Assembly: GCF_022014495.1 (NCBI RefSeq)
Contig: NZ_JAKLSQ010000010.1
Span: 1-64,000 of the forward strand
Length of the DNA stretch: 64,000 bases
Origin: Sandaracinobacteroides sayramensis
GTDB lineage: Bacteria; Pseudomonadota; Alphaproteobacteria; Sphingomonadales; Sphingomonadaceae
Direction of reading: 5' to 3'
Under the pieces are notes generated by a model. It did no database searches. It saw nothing but the letters and a program-made list of their open reading frames with translations, and was not told where the DNA came from. Shown piece after piece: positions 28,106 through 37,776 of this stretch (within the stretch, counting starts at the first letter, position 1; each line of letters starts with the position of its first letter). The translations under genes were made by a program, and so were the position numbers.

Positions 28106-29282
28106 CCGCTCCCGGCTGATCGGGCTGCAGCGCCCGCATCCGCATCCGGCCGCCGGAAACCGAAAAGCCCAGCCGGCCTTCCACCAGCGCCAGCGCATCC
28201 TCGCCGAACTGCTCGCGCCGCCAGCCGCTCAGCATCGCCAGCCCCTCGCGCTGGCCGCCCGCCAGCGCCTCCATCTCCTCGGAGCGGGCGATCAGCCGCG
28301 GCGCCACCCCGGATTCCTTCGCCCGTACCTTCAGCAGCAGCTTCAAAAGGTCGGCGATCAGCGAGGAGTCGGAGGAAAGCCCCGGCCGGTTGTCCCGCGC
28401 CGGCATTTCCGCTTCCGGCAGCGGCACCGCCCCGGCGATCGCATCCAGCAGCCGCTGGCCGATGGCGTTCGAGGCCCAGGTCGGCGAAAGCCCGCGCACC
28501 CGGGCCAGATCGGCCTGCGCCGCCGGCGGCGAGGCGGCGAGATCGGCCAGCGTCTCGTCCTTCACGATTCGCCCGCGCGGCACATTCTTGGAAGAGGCTT
28601 CGAGTTCCCGCCATTTCGCCAGCGCCTTCAGCCGCCCCAGCACTTCGGGCTTGCGGTTGGGCAGCTTCAGCCGCTGCCAGGCGTTTTCCGGGTTCACGAC
28701 ATAGTTGGAAGGATCGGAAATGCGCGCCATTTCCTCGTCCAGCCATTCCCCGCGCCCGGTTTTCCTGAGCTTCGCCAGCATTTTGGGGAAAAGCTGCGCC
28801 AGATAGGTGACGTCGCCGATGGCGTAATGGATCTGCCGGTCGGAAAGCGGCCGCCGCGCCCAGTCGGTGAAGCGCGCGCCCTTGTCGATCTGCTGGCCGG
28901 TGAAATGCGCCACCAGATTGGCGTAGCTCACCTGCTCGCCCATCCCCATCGCCATGGCGGCGATCTGCGTGTCGAACAGCGGGAAAGGCACTTTCCCGGT
29001 CAGGTTCATGAAAATCTCGATATCCTGCCCGCCGGCGTGCAGCACTTTCAGGATCGATTCGTCCGACAGCAGTTTCAGGAAGGGCGCCATGTCCAGCCCT
29101 TCCGCCAGCGGATCGAAGGCGAAGGCTTCTTCGCTGCTGGCCACCTGAACAAGGCAAAGCTCTGGATAATAAGTATTTTCCCGCATGAACTCAGTGTCCA
29201 CGCAGATGGTGTCATGGGCTTTCAGGCGCTCGCAAAGGCTTTGAAGCGTCGCGGTGTCGGTGACCAGCGGGTGAATCTGCAT
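27990..29282 (-). CDS. rnd: Ribonuclease D
   Basis: A 430-residue 3'-5' exoribonuclease for tRNA and stable RNA trimming. The DEDD residues are in CVDTEFMRE (Asp29, Glu31), LHAGGQDIEIF and YAIGDVTYL. An HRDC domain lies at about residues 205-290 (WRELEASSKNVPRGRIVKDE). It is about 45 residues longer than usual; the extra C-terminus is Ala/Pro/Arg-rich (EAPAPAPAPEPDADAPPARR) and is encoded across the end of the opposite-strand ppx gene. It starts at 29282 and is divergent from aspS. Confidence 0.9.
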   Translation of the reverse strand: MQIHPLVTDTATLQSLCERLKAHDTICVDTEFMRENTYYPELCLVQVASSEEAFAFDPLAEGLDMAPFLKLLSDESILKVLHAGGQDIEIFMNLTGKVPFPLFDTQIAAMAMGMGEQVSYANLVAHFTGQQIDKGARFTDWARRPLSDRQIHYAIGDVTYLAQLFPKMLAKLRKTGRGEWLDEEMARISDPSNYVVNPENAWQRLKLPNRKPEVLGRLKALAKWRELEASSKNVPRGRIVKDETLADLAASPPAAQADLARVRGLSPTWASNAIGQRLLDAIAGAVPLPEAEMPARDNRPGLSSDSSLIADLLKLLLKVRAKESGVAPRLIARSEEMEALAGGQREGLAMLSGWRREQFGEDALALVEGRLGFSVSGGRMRMRALQPDQPGAAKALERDEAEAPAPAPAPEPDADAPPARRKGRRTRAPG

Positions 29283-29348
29283 GCAAGGCGCGATAGCGGA
29301 GCCGCGCGCGCTTGACAAAAGGCACGTTGCGCTCTTCACCCCCGCCCC

Positions 29349-31154
29349 ATGACCAGCACCGATTTCCACGTCTATCGCTCCCACAATTGCCGGGAACTGA
29401 GCGCCTCCAACGTCGGCCAGACCGTCCGCCTGTCGGGCTGGATCCACCGCAAGCGCGACCATGGCGGCGTCCTCTTCATCGACCTGCGCGACCATCATGG
29501 CCTGACGCAACTGGTCGCCGCCGCCGGCTCGCCGCACCTCGAAACGCTGGACGGCCTGCGCGTCGAATCCGTGGTGACGGTGGATGGTGAAGTGGTCGCC
29601 CGCGAGGGCAGCACGGTGAACCCCAACCTGCCCACCGGCGAAATCGAAGTGCGCGTGCGCGGCGTGACGGTGCAATCGGAAGCGGCTGAACTGCCGCTCC
29701 CCGTCGCTGGCGAAGCGGAGTATCCGGAAGACATCCGCCTGCGCTACCGCTTCCTCGACCTCCGGCGCGAGCGGCTGCACCGCAACATCCTGCTGCGCTC
29801 CAACGTGGTCGCCTCGCTGCGCCGCCGCATGCAGGACCAGGGCTTCACCGAGTATCAGACGCCGATCCTCACCGCTTCCTCGCCCGAAGGCGCGCGCGAC
29901 TTCCTGGTGCCGTCGCGCCTCCACCCCGGCAAATTCTACGCGCTGCCGCAGGCGCCGCAGATGTTCAAGCAGCTGCTGATGGTGGCCGGCTTCGACCGTT
30001 ACTTCCAGATCGCCCCCTGCTTCCGCGACGAGGACGCCCGCGCCGACCGTTCGCCGGGCGAATTCTACCAGCTCGACTTCGAGATGAGCTTCGTGACGCA
30101 GGAAGACGTCTTCCAGGCGATCGAGCCGGTGCTGGCCGGCGTGTTCCGCGAATTCGCCGGCTGGGGCCGCGAAACCCCATGGGCGATCACCGAAGGCGCC
30201 TTCCCGCGCATCCCCTACCGCGAGTCCATGCTGAAATATGGCAACGACAAGCCGGACCTCCGCAATCCGCTGCTGATCCGCGACGTAACGGATCATTTCC
30301 GCCAGTCCGGCTTTGGCCTGTTCGAGAAGATCGTCGGCTCGGGTGGCGTGGTGCGCGCCATCCCGGCGCCGAACACCGCCGACAAGAGCCGCAAATTCTT
30401 CGACGACATGAACGAATGGGCGCGTTCGGAAGGCCATGCCGGCCTCGGCTATGTCACCCGCAAGGGCGGCGAGTTCGGCGGCCCCATCGCCAAGAACCAT
30501 GGCGAAGCGGGTATGCAGGCCCTCTACGAAGCGCTGGGGCTCGGCCCGGACGACGGCTGCTTCTTCGCCGCCGGCAAGGAACTGCCCGCCGCCCGCCTCG
30601 CCGGCTTCGCCCGCACCCGCGTCGGCGATCAGCTCGGCCTCGTCGAGCAGGGCGCCTACCGCTTCTGCTGGATCGTCGACTTCCCGATGTTCGAGGCGGA
30701 CGAGGAAACGGGGAAGATCGACTTCTCCCACAACCCCTTCTCCATGCCGCAGGGCGAACTGGAGGCGCTGGAAACGAAAGACCCGCTGGACATCCTCGCC
30801 TGGCAATATGACATCGTCTGCAACGGCGTAGAGCTTTCCTCCGGCGCGATCCGGAACCACAAGCCGGAAATCATGTACAAGGCGTTCGAAATCGCCGGCT
30901 ACACGCAGGAGCAGGTGGACAGCAGCTTCCCCGGCATGATCAACGCCTTCAAATATGGCGCCCCGCCCCACGGCGGCTCGGCGCCGGGCGTGGACCGCAT
31001 CGTCATGCTGCTCGCCGACGAACCCAATATCCGCGAAGTCACCCTCTTCCCGCTGAACCAGAAAGCGGAAGACCTGATGATGAACGCGCCGTCGCAGGTC
31101 AGTGACAGGCAGTTGCGCGAACTGCACATCAAAGTGGCGCAGCCGGCCAGATGA
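29349..31154 (+). CDS. aspS: Aspartyl-tRNA synthetase
   Basis: A 601-residue bacterial-type class II synthetase. An N-terminal OB-fold anticodon domain ([20 protein letters not shown]) is followed by the catalytic domain with [30 protein letters not shown] (motif 2) and [14 protein letters not shown] (motif 3), and an inserted GAD domain at about 280-430. Alphaproteobacterial forms are often non-discriminating and work with GatCAB; that cannot be read here. It is divergent from rnd. Confidence 0.96.
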   Translation: MTSTDFHVYRSHNCRELSASNVGQTVRLSGWIHRKRDHGGVLFIDLRDHHGLTQLVAAAGSPHLETLDGLRVESVVTVDGEVVAREGSTVNPNLPTGEIEVRVRGVTVQSEAAELPLPVAGEAEYPEDIRLRYRFLDLRRERLHRNILLRSNVVASLRRRMQDQGFTEYQTPILTASSPEGARDFLVPSRLHPGKFYALPQAPQMFKQLLMVAGFDRYFQIAPCFRDEDARADRSPGEFYQLDFEMSFVTQEDVFQAIEPVLAGVFREFAGWGRETPWAITEGAFPRIPYRESMLKYGNDKPDLRNPLLIRDVTDHFRQSGFGLFEKIVGSGGVVRAIPAPNTADKSRKFFDDMNEWARSEGHAGLGYVTRKGGEFGGPIAKNHGEAGMQALYEALGLGPDDGCFFAAGKELPAARLAGFARTRVGDQLGLVEQGAYRFCWIVDFPMFEADEETGKIDFSHNPFSMPQGELEALETKDPLDILAWQYDIVCNGVELSSGAIRNHKPEIMYKAFEIAGYTQEQVDSSFPGMINAFKYGAPPHGGSAPGVDRIVMLLADEPNIREVTLFPLNQKAEDLMMNAPSQVSDRQLRELHIKVAQPAR

Positions 31155-31221
31155 ATCTTCGAGCCGGGAGCCGCTCTCGTTCCGATTGCATCAAGAGAGC
31201 CGCTCCGCTGCCGAACAGGCT

Positions 31222-31358
31222 CCAGGCTGAGAGCCCATGCTATTCTCCGTCATCCCGGGCTTGACCCGGGATCCCGCTTTTTTCCCACGCCGGAGGGAAA
31301 GCTGGACCCCGGGTCAAGCCCGGGGTGACGAAGGGGAATAGCAGTGTCCTCAACCTAG
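31222..31358. repeat. Palindromic intergenic element, full copy
   Basis: A typical full copy: left end CCAGGCTGAGAGCCCATGCT, then ATTCTCCGTCATCCCGGGC, the shoulder CCCGCTTTT, a spacer, AAAGCTGGACCCCGGG, TCAAGCCCGGGGTGACG, GGGGAATAGC and the end CCTCAACCTAG. The two ends align as inverted repeats. The terminal CTAG (31355-31358) holds the TAG stop of the next reverse-strand gene. Confidence 0.85.
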
Positions 31359-31774
31359 TCGCGTGGCAGATGTATTTTGCCGTCGATGAGCGAGGGGCCG
31401 CCCGGAATGATGAGGTTTTCGCCCTCGACAAAGCCGCTGTTCGGCCAGTGGCCGACCCAGCGGCCGTTCGGCGGCGCGCTCGCCATCCGCTTCAGGATAT
31501 TCTCCAGCTCACTCTCGGCGCTGGCAGCCTGCTGCCCTTGCAGCTTGACGGCAAGCGTGCTGAGTTCCTGGATGGAGGCGACGAGATCGGTCGGCGGTGG
31601 CGCCTGATGGGCGACCGGCTGCCAATCGTCCAACAGACCGATGGTTTCTTGGGCGCGCTGTCGGAACCTGCGCTGGCGGCTTCTGACGACCGCCACCGCC
31701 ATGACGGTTGTGAAGACGAGGCCGCCCAGAGTCAGCAGCAGGATCGTCAGCAACAGGTCGAATATGTCGTTCAA
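31355..31774 (-). CDS. Small single-span membrane protein, unknown
   Basis: A 139-residue protein with one N-terminal transmembrane helix (NDIFDLLLTILLLTLGGLVF onwards) followed by basic residues, a helical region (LVASIQELSTLAVKLQGQ) and a C-terminal part ending GGPSLIDGKIHLPRD. The start is a TTG at 31774, eight bases after GAGGAG, overlapping the upstream stop as TTGA; no ATG is available near the membrane segment. It is co-transcribed with the frameshifted secreted-protein locus. No family was recognised. Its TAG stop comes from the adjacent repeat. Confidence 0.6.
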   Translation of the reverse strand: MNDIFDLLLTILLLTLGGLVFTTVMAVAVVRSRQRRFRQRAQETIGLLDDWQPVAHQAPPPTDLVASIQELSTLAVKLQGQQAASAESELENILKRMASAPPNGRWVGHWPNSGFVEGENLIIPGGPSLIDGKIHLPRD

Positions 31775-32210
31775 CGGCGATACTCCTCTGCCATGGCCCG
31801 GTTCATCGGATCGCGGCCTTTGCAGCGCGCTGCCGGCGCCAGATCGCTGAGGCCGAATCGGCTGGTGCCGTCGAAGACGAGGCTGGCGCGACAGGTGCCC
31901 GCGCCAAGGCCGGCCTGGTCGAAGGTCGGCCAGTTGCCGGAAAGATGGTCGCCGCCTTCCAGCCCGGCGAACGCCTGGCCGGAAAAGCCGTAGCCCGGCG
32001 CGCCATCGAAGGGGAAGGCGCCGGCCAGCGTTTCGGCATAAGCGGTGCCTGGGATCATGTTCAGCACGAAATCGGCGGCCGACACGCTGACGTCGGGCGC
32101 GCGGATGTTCTGCACTGCCCCGCCCAGGGTCGTCTGCCCGCCGCGGCCGACGGCGGCAAAGCGAGGGCGACAATGGCGATCGACGCCGAAGCCGCGAGAA
32201 TGGCCTGCAT
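31771..32210 (-). pseudogene. Frameshifted small secreted protein gene
   Basis: The ATG at 32210 starts a clean signal peptide (MQAILAASASIAIVALALPP then SAAAG). The rest of the coding region (VQNIRAPDVSVSAADFVLNM through to AMAEEYRR, stop at 31771) lies in another frame. A single inserted base near the GGCGGGC at 32137-32143 would join them into one protein of about 146 residues with no stop at the junction. The downstream gene overlaps its stop by four bases. It may be a real one-base deletion, a sequencing error in the G/C run, or programmed slippage. The family is unknown; four cysteines or fewer are seen and no enzyme motif. Confidence 0.55.
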
Positions 32211-32338
32211 CACCCTGTCTCCCAGAAAGGCCGCACGCGGCGGCTGTCGGGGCTGATCATAGGGCGATTCGGGTGCGCCCCGCGTCATGCGATTGCATGA
32301 CGCGGGGCGACGATATCAGGCGCCGCCTGCCGCGGAAC

Positions 32339-32938
32339 TCAGTATTTCACCGAGCAGCCGTAGGGGCGGCTGGTGGGGGTTTCGACGGCTTTGCCGGCCT
32401 GCACGTCGGCCAGCGCCAGTTTCACCAGCGGCCGGGCCTTGGCGATGTCGGCCGGGTTGGCGGTGGGCACGTCGTCGATGCCGCCGGCGTAGGCGAGCTT
32501 GCCGTCCGGGGCGATCACATACATGTGCGGAGTGGTTTTCGCGCCATAGGCGCGGCCGATGGCGCCGTCCGTGTCCAGCAGATAGGCGGTGGAGCCGAAG
32601 CCCTGCGCCTTCACCTTGGCGTTGGCTTCGGCGCCGGTCACATGGCCCTGCTTGCCCGGCGCGCCGGAATTGACGGTCAGCCAGACGGCGCCGGACTTGC
32701 GGGCGTCGGCCTGCAGGCTCTGCATGTTGCCGCTGGAATAATGCTTCTGCACGAAGGGGCAGTCGGCGTTGGTCCACTCCAGCACGACCGGCTTGCCCTT
32801 GAAGTCGGCGAGGGAGACGCTCTTGCCGTTGCTGTCCTTGGCGGTGAAGGCGGGCGCCGGCTGGCCGACGACGGCGTTGGCGGAAACCGGCGCGGCGAGG
32901 GTGGCGACGGCGGCGGCTGCGATCAGATACTTCATCAT
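32339..32938 (-). CDS. Periplasmic thioredoxin/redoxin-like protein
   Basis: A 199-residue exported thioredoxin-fold protein with a signal peptide (MMKYLIAAAAVATLAAPVSA). The active region is WTNADCPFVQKHY, a single cysteine in the place of CxxC, as in AhpC/TSA-like redoxins related to TlpA. GAKTTPHMYVI gives the cis-proline loop, and YGCSVKY at the end carries a second cysteine. The start has AAGGAG six bases upstream. It lies 13 bases after dsbD on the same strand, so it probably receives electrons from DsbD in the periplasm (inferred). Confidence 0.85.
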   Translation of the reverse strand: MMKYLIAAAAVATLAAPVSANAVVGQPAPAFTAKDSNGKSVSLADFKGKPVVLEWTNADCPFVQKHYSSGNMQSLQADARKSGAVWLTVNSGAPGKQGHVTGAEANAKVKAQGFGSTAYLLDTDGAIGRAYGAKTTPHMYVIAPDGKLAYAGGIDDVPTANPADIAKARPLVKLALADVQAGKAVETPTSRPYGCSVKY

Positions 32939-32951
32939 GGCAGTCTCCTTA

Positions 32952-35018
32952 TCAGCTTCTGGGTGAACCGGGGCTTGCAAGCGCGGTCAGCGTGTCGACG
33001 GTCAGCAGTTGCGGCAGTTCCTTCACCTGCCCGTCGGCGCCGTAGAAGAGGTAGAGCGGGATTCCGGCCCGGCCGCGCTCTTCCAGAAAGCGGGCGATGG
33101 CGGGGTCGGGGCGGGTCCAGTCGCCCACCATCACCTGAATCCCGCCGTTCCGGAAGGCCTCGGCGACGGCCGGGTCGGACAGCGCGCCTTTCTCGTTCAC
33201 CTTGCAGGTCAGGCACCAGTCGGCGGTGAAATAGAGGAAGGTGGGGGTGCGCGCGGCCTGCGCCGCGCCGAGGGCCTCGCGGGAGAAGGGCCTGGCGTCG
33301 AGGGCGGCGGGGCCATGCGCCGCGGCGCCGGTCGCGGCTTCGGCCGGCAGGCTGCCCAGCGCCAGCGGCGCCCCCAGCGCGACGACCGCCGCCAGCGCCA
33401 GCGGCACGGCGTTGTTGCGTCCGTCCTGCTGGCGAATCCCGAACACCCAAAGGGCGATGGCGAAGGCGAGCGCGGCGCCGAGGCCGGCGATCAGCCCTTC
33501 CAGCCCGGCTTGGCGCCCCAGCACCCAGGCCAGCCCCAGCGCCGTCAGCAGCATCGGCACGGCGAGGATGCGGCGGAAGGTCAGCATCCAGGCGCCGGGC
33601 TTCGGCAGCCGCCGGCGCAAGGCCGGCACGAAGCCGACGGCGAGGAAGGGCAGGGCAAGCCCCAGCCCCAGCCCGGCGAAGACCGCAAGCCCGGCCACCG
33701 GCGGCAACACCAGCGCCGCGCCCAGCGCGCCGGCCATGAACGGCCCGGTGCAGGGCGTGGCGACGAAGGCCGCCAGCGCCCCGGTGAAGAAGGCCCCCTT
33801 CGCCCCCGGCTTGGAGGCAAGGCTGGCCCCGGCATTGGCCGAGCCGAGGTTCACTTCGAACAGCCCGGCGAAGTTCAGGCCGATGGCGAAGGTCAGCAGC
33901 ATCAGGAACAGGATCACGCGCGGATCCTGCAACTGGAAGGCCCAGCCGGCGCCGGCGCCGGCCCGCGCGATCAGGATCGCCGCCAGCCCCAGCAGCGTCG
34001 TCACCAGGATCACGCCGCCAGCATAGGCCAGCCCCTCGGTCCGCGCCGCGCCTTCGGAATGGCCGGATTTCGCGAGGCTCAGCGCCTTCAGGCTGAGGAT
34101 CGGGAACACGCAGGGCATCAGGTTCAGCAGCAATCCGCCCAGCACCGCCAGCCCGAAGGCCGGCAGGAAGCCCGCCATGGCCGAAGCGCCGCCGGCCGCC
34201 CGGCCCGCCGCCACTTCGCCCGGCACCGCTGTCAACGTCAGGCCCAGCACCTCGCCGCCGCGCTCCACGCGCAGCAGGCCGGGCACCTTCTCGGGCGTCG
34301 CCCCGGCGACCGCATCCGTCTCGATCACCAGCGCATTTTCCGCGACCGAAAGGCTCTGCGGGCTGGCGAAGCCGACGGCATCGTCCGAAAGCGCGAAGAA
34401 ATGCGCCTTGGTCACGCTTTCCGGCCCGGCGAAGGGCACGGAGATGCGGATTCGCTTGCCGTCCGTCTGGAACAGCGCCTGTTCGGACAATTGCCTCGGC
34501 AGCGCCGCCCGCGCCGCCTCGAACCGCGCTTTCTGCGCCGGGTCGGCGGCGCCGTCGCCGATCGTCAGCGGCAGTGTCAGGTCGGTGCCTTCGGGAATGC
34601 AGATGCTGTCGTCGCACACCAGCCAGTCCAGCCGCACCTTCAGCGGGAACGCGCCGGAAGCGCCCTGCGGCACATCCACCTCGGCCAGCAGCACATTTTC
34701 CTGCGAATAGACATGGTTCATCAGCCCGGCGACCACATAGGTCTCCGGCACCGGATAGCGGAAGGCGGAGGCGCTGGCGCCTTCCGGCAGCTTCCAGTCG
34801 GCGCGCGTCGGCATACCGCTGTCGCCCGGATGCTCCCAATAGGTGTGCCAGCCCTTCTTCGGCGTCATCACCACGCCGATGGTGAAGCGCTGCCCCGGCG
34901 CCGGGGCCTTCGCCTCCGAGACCAGCTCGACATGGGTGTTTTCCAGCTGCGTCGAGGATTGCGCAAAGGCGGGCGCGGCGAAAAGCGCCGCGATCAGGAG
35001 GAGGAAGCGGGCAAGCAT
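32952..35018 (-). CDS. dsbD: Protein-disulfide reductase DsbD family (ScsB-like)
   Basis: A 688-residue inner-membrane electron shuttle from cytoplasmic thioredoxin to periplasmic partners. After a signal peptide (MLARFLLLIAALFAAPAFAQ) the N-terminal domain has CDDSICIPEG. A central membrane domain of about eight helices (from MAGFLPAFGLAVLGGLLLNL onwards) contains the conserved MPCVFPILSLK and ATPCTGPFM. The C-terminal thioredoxin domain has FTADWCLTCKVNE near residue 600. The start at 35018 is chosen because the frame above it has no signal-like sequence. It forms an operon with the redoxin-like gene. Confidence 0.88.
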   Translation of the reverse strand: MLARFLLLIAALFAAPAFAQSSTQLENTHVELVSEAKAPAPGQRFTIGVVMTPKKGWHTYWEHPGDSGMPTRADWKLPEGASASAFRYPVPETYVVAGLMNHVYSQENVLLAEVDVPQGASGAFPLKVRLDWLVCDDSICIPEGTDLTLPLTIGDGAADPAQKARFEAARAALPRQLSEQALFQTDGKRIRISVPFAGPESVTKAHFFALSDDAVGFASPQSLSVAENALVIETDAVAGATPEKVPGLLRVERGGEVLGLTLTAVPGEVAAGRAAGGASAMAGFLPAFGLAVLGGLLLNLMPCVFPILSLKALSLAKSGHSEGAARTEGLAYAGGVILVTTLLGLAAILIARAGAGAGWAFQLQDPRVILFLMLLTFAIGLNFAGLFEVNLGSANAGASLASKPGAKGAFFTGALAAFVATPCTGPFMAGALGAALVLPPVAGLAVFAGLGLGLALPFLAVGFVPALRRRLPKPGAWMLTFRRILAVPMLLTALGLAWVLGRQAGLEGLIAGLGAALAFAIALWVFGIRQQDGRNNAVPLALAAVVALGAPLALGSLPAEAATGAAAHGPAALDARPFSREALGAAQAARTPTFLYFTADWCLTCKVNEKGALSDPAVAEAFRNGGIQVMVGDWTRPDPAIARFLEERGRAGIPLYLFYGADGQVKELPQLLTVDTLTALASPGSPRS

Positions 35019-35170
35019 TGCGTGCCTGTAATAAGGCGTGCCGCCGCCGGGGCAAACCCCTTGCGGGTTCGGTTCGTCCTGCTTTGGCTTGGGGCCGGAG
35101 AAGCTGGGCTTCGGATGCGGCCGCCGGCAAAGCCGGTGAGTCCGCTGCGTGAGGCCATATGATTCCAACG

Positions 35171-35194
35171 AAAAAGGCCCGGCAAAGCCGGGCC
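35171..35194 (-). terminator. Rho-independent terminator after rplM-rpsI
   Basis: On the reverse strand GGCCCGGC, loop TTT and GCCGGGCC are followed by TTTTT. It lies about 100 bases beyond the rpsI stop and 150 bases upstream of dsbD, separating the two reverse-strand units. Confidence 0.85.
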
Positions 35195-35296
35195 TCTCCG
35201 TCGGACGGGTCGGGGATGGATACCCCCGGCTCCGCCGGCCGCTTCTGCGGCAAGTCCGCGAGACAGCGCTGCGCGCTGTTCGCGGCCGCCTTCGAA

Positions 35297-35881
35297 TCAG
35301 CGCTTCGAGAACTGGAAGCTGCGGCGGGCCTTGGCCTTACCATACTTCTTCCGCTCGACCGCGCGGCTGTCGCGGGTCAGGAAGCCGGCCTGCTTCACGG
35401 CGGTGCGCAGCGCCGGCTCGTAGCGGCTCAGCGCCTGGGCGATGCCATGCTTCACCGCGCCGGCCTGGCCGGAAAGGCCGCCGCCGACCACGGTCGCCAC
35501 CACATCATATTGCTCGCGGCGCTCGGCCACGTCGAACGGCTGGTTGATCACCAGACGCAGCGTGGGGCGGGCGAAATAGACGGTCTGGTCGCGGCCGTTG
35601 ACGATGATCTTGCCGGAGCCGGGCTTCAGCCACACGCGGGCGACGGCATCTTTCCGACGGCCGGTCGCATAGGCGCGGCCGAACTTGTCCAGCTGCTGCG
35701 GGCGCAGCGCGACCGGCTCGGCCTGAACCGGGGCAGCAGCGGCCTGCGGGGCGGCGGCAACGGCAACGGCTTCCGGCGCGGCTTCCACGGCCGGGGCCGG
35801 GGCGGCTTCGGCTTCCGCCTTCAGCCGGGCGAGGTCCGCCAGGCTCATGCGGGTATCTTCCTGCGGGGTGTTCTCGCTCAT
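35297..35881 (-). CDS. rpsI: 30S ribosomal protein S9
   Basis: A 194-residue S9 whose tail RRSFQFSKR reaches the P site. The conserved body starts at about residue 67 ([15 protein letters not shown]) and ends [17 protein letters not shown]. The first 60 or so residues are an Ala/Pro/Glu-rich extension ([20 protein letters not shown]) not present in E. coli S9 (130 residues). The start overlaps the rplM stop by one base. The extension's role is unknown. Confidence 0.95.
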   Translation of the reverse strand: MSENTPQEDTRMSLADLARLKAEAEAAPAPAVEAAPEAVAVAAAPQAAAAPVQAEPVALRPQQLDKFGRAYATGRRKDAVARVWLKPGSGKIIVNGRDQTVYFARPTLRLVINQPFDVAERREQYDVVATVVGGGLSGQAGAVKHGIAQALSRYEPALRTAVKQAGFLTRDSRAVERKKYGKAKARRSFQFSKR

Positions 35882-36354
35882 TACGCGGCAACCTTGTTCT
35901 TGCGGTTCATCGAGGCGACGTCGAGCACCTCGGGGTTCTGGGCGGCGTGCGGATGCTCGGCACCCTTGAAGATGCGCAGGTTCTTCATCTGCTGGCGGCC
36001 CAGCGGGCCGCGCGGCACCATGCGCTCGATGGCCTTTTCCAGCACGCGCTCGGGGAAGGCGCCTTCCAGCACCTTGTCCGCACGGACTTCCTTGATGCCG
36101 CCGGCGTAGCCGGTGTGGCGGTAATACATCTTCTGCGAGAGCTTGCGGCCGGTGAAGCGCACCTTCTCGGCGTTGATGATGATCACATTGTCGCCGCAGT
36201 CGACGTGCGGGGTGAAGCTGGCCTTGTGCTTGCCGCGCAGGCGGTTGGCAACGATGGATGCCAGACGGCCGACGACGAGACCTTCGGCGTCGATCAGGAT
36301 CCACTTCTTTTCCACTTCGGCGGGCTTCGCCGAGGCGGTAATGCGGGTCAACAT
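35881..36354 (-). CDS. rplM: 50S ribosomal protein L13
   Basis: A 157-residue L13, an early assembly protein of the large subunit. Conserved parts are [47 protein letters not shown] and [18 protein letters not shown]. The ATG at 36354 is preferred because GAAGGA lies ten bases upstream; an in-frame GTG at 36372 is an alternative. It forms the standard rplM-rpsI operon. Confidence 0.95.
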   Translation of the reverse strand: MLTRITASAKPAEVEKKWILIDAEGLVVGRLASIVANRLRGKHKASFTPHVDCGDNVIIINAEKVRFTGRKLSQKMYYRHTGYAGGIKEVRADKVLEGAFPERVLEKAIERMVPRGPLGRQQMKNLRIFKGAEHPHAAQNPEVLDVASMNRKNKVAA

Positions 36355-36440
36355 GGGTGTAGCGTCCTTCACGCTTGGTATTCGCGATTGAAGGCGCGCC
36401 CCTAAGCCAAGCCTTGCGAAAAGGCAAGGAAAAGGCGTGT

Positions 36441-36454
36441 GGTATTATAATACC
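36441..36454. promoter_or_regulatory. AT-rich 14-bp perfect palindrome upstream of rplM
   Basis: GGTATTATAATACC is a perfect palindrome in the 120-bp gap between ndh and rplM. On the rplM strand it contains TATAAT about 80 bp before the start, so it may be the -10 region of the ribosomal operon, but no good -35 is seen at 17 bp. It could also be an operator. Confidence 0.4.
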
Positions 36455-36474
36455 CCATGATTCCGCCGAGGCTT

Positions 36475-37746
36475 TCAGCCGTCCTTCCGAGCGCTATCCT
36501 TCCGTCCTTTGCCGGTCAGCAGCCGGGCGCCGCGCCCATAGGTGAACCACGCCCAGGACCAGTTCGTATAGACCATCACCCGGCTGCGGAAATCCACCAG
36601 CAGCATCAGGTGCACCAGAGACCAGGCGAGCCAGGCAAGGAATCCCCGCATCTGGAAGCGCCCGAAATCGGCAATCGCGCGGGAGCGCCCGATCACCGCC
36701 ATGGTGCCCATGTCGCGGTATCGGAAAGGCGGCGGCGCGGCGCGCCCGGCGATCCGCGCGGCCAGCAGCTTCCCCACATATTTCCCCTGCTGCTTGGCCA
36801 CGGGCGCAAGGCCCGGCAGCGGCCTGCCGTCGCCGGCCTCGAAGCTGGAGACGTCGCCGATGGCGAAGATGTCGGGATGGCCGGGAACCGAACAGTCGGG
36901 CCGCACGCGGACGGCGCCGTTGCGCGCGGCGTCGGCCGCAAGCCATCGCGCCGCCGGCCGGGCCTGGGTGCCGGCGCACCACAGCACATTGGCGGCGTCG
37001 ATCCGTTCTTCGCCCAGCACGATTCCGGCGGAATCGACCAGCGACACCGCCTGCCCCAGGCGGACCTCTACTCCGAGCGAGCGCAGCGCTTCGGTCGCAT
37101 AGGCGGGCAGGTCCGCCGGAAAGGCGCCCAGCACATGCTGGCCGGCCTCGCACAGCAGGATGCGGGCGGATTTGGGGTCGATCCGGCGGAAGTCGCGCGC
37201 CAGCGTCGTCAGCGCCAGTTCGGCGATGGTGCCCGCCATCTCCACCCCGGTCGGCCCGCCGCCCACCACCACGAAGGTCAGCAGCCGCCGCACCTCTTGC
37301 GGATCGTCGGTCCGCTCCGCCTTCTCGAAGGCGAACAGCAGGCGTTCCCGGATCGCCAGCGCGTCGTCCAGCGACTTCAGCACCTGCGCATGTTCGGCCC
37401 ATTCGTCATGGCCGAAGAAGCTGTAGGCGGCCCCCGTCGCCAGCACCAGATGGTCGAAGGGAAGGGGGTCGCCGTCCGCCAGCCGCAACAGCTTTTCCTT
37501 CGGATCGACCCCGACCGCCTCGGCCATCAGCACCCGCACCTCCGGCTGGCCGCGGGTGAGCACCCGGCTCGCCGTGGCGATGTCGGCCGGCGACAGCGCG
37601 GCGGTCGCCACCTGGTAGAGCAGCGGCTGGAACAGATGGTGGTTCGTCTGGTCGACGAGGGTGATGTCGGCGGCCGCGCCTTTCAGCGCGCGCACGGCGG
37701 CCATCCCGCCGAAACCCGCCCCCACGATCACGATCCTCGGGCGCAT
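36475..37746 (-). CDS. ndh: Type II NADH dehydrogenase (NAD(P)/FAD-dependent oxidoreductase)
   Basis: A 423-residue flavoprotein passing electrons from NADH to quinone without pumping protons. The FAD dinucleotide fold is [18 protein letters not shown], the NADH site is [19 protein letters not shown], and [10 protein letters not shown] is the conserved FAD-ribityl aspartate. [13 protein letters not shown] is typical of NDH-2. The C-terminal region ([20 protein letters not shown]) provides membrane attachment. It stands alone upstream of rplM. Confidence 0.9.
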   Translation of the reverse strand: MRPRIVIVGAGFGGMAAVRALKGAAADITLVDQTNHHLFQPLLYQVATAALSPADIATASRVLTRGQPEVRVLMAEAVGVDPKEKLLRLADGDPLPFDHLVLATGAAYSFFGHDEWAEHAQVLKSLDDALAIRERLLFAFEKAERTDDPQEVRRLLTFVVVGGGPTGVEMAGTIAELALTTLARDFRRIDPKSARILLCEAGQHVLGAFPADLPAYATEALRSLGVEVRLGQAVSLVDSAGIVLGEERIDAANVLWCAGTQARPAARWLAADAARNGAVRVRPDCSVPGHPDIFAIGDVSSFEAGDGRPLPGLAPVAKQQGKYVGKLLAARIAGRAAPPPFRYRDMGTMAVIGRSRAIADFGRFQMRGFLAWLAWSLVHLMLLVDFRSRVMVYTNWSWAWFTYGRGARLLTGKGRKDSARKDG

Positions 37747-37776
37747 CGCAACTCCTTCGACATCTCCGGCCGCAGC

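Noticed and set aside
29312-29340. TTGACA before aspS as a full promoter
   Set aside because: No acceptable -10 hexamer is found 16-18 bp downstream, so no promoter was called.
29283-31127. Extension of the rnd frame antisense to aspS
   Set aside because: Homology to RNase D begins at the ATG at 29282; the rest mirrors aspS.
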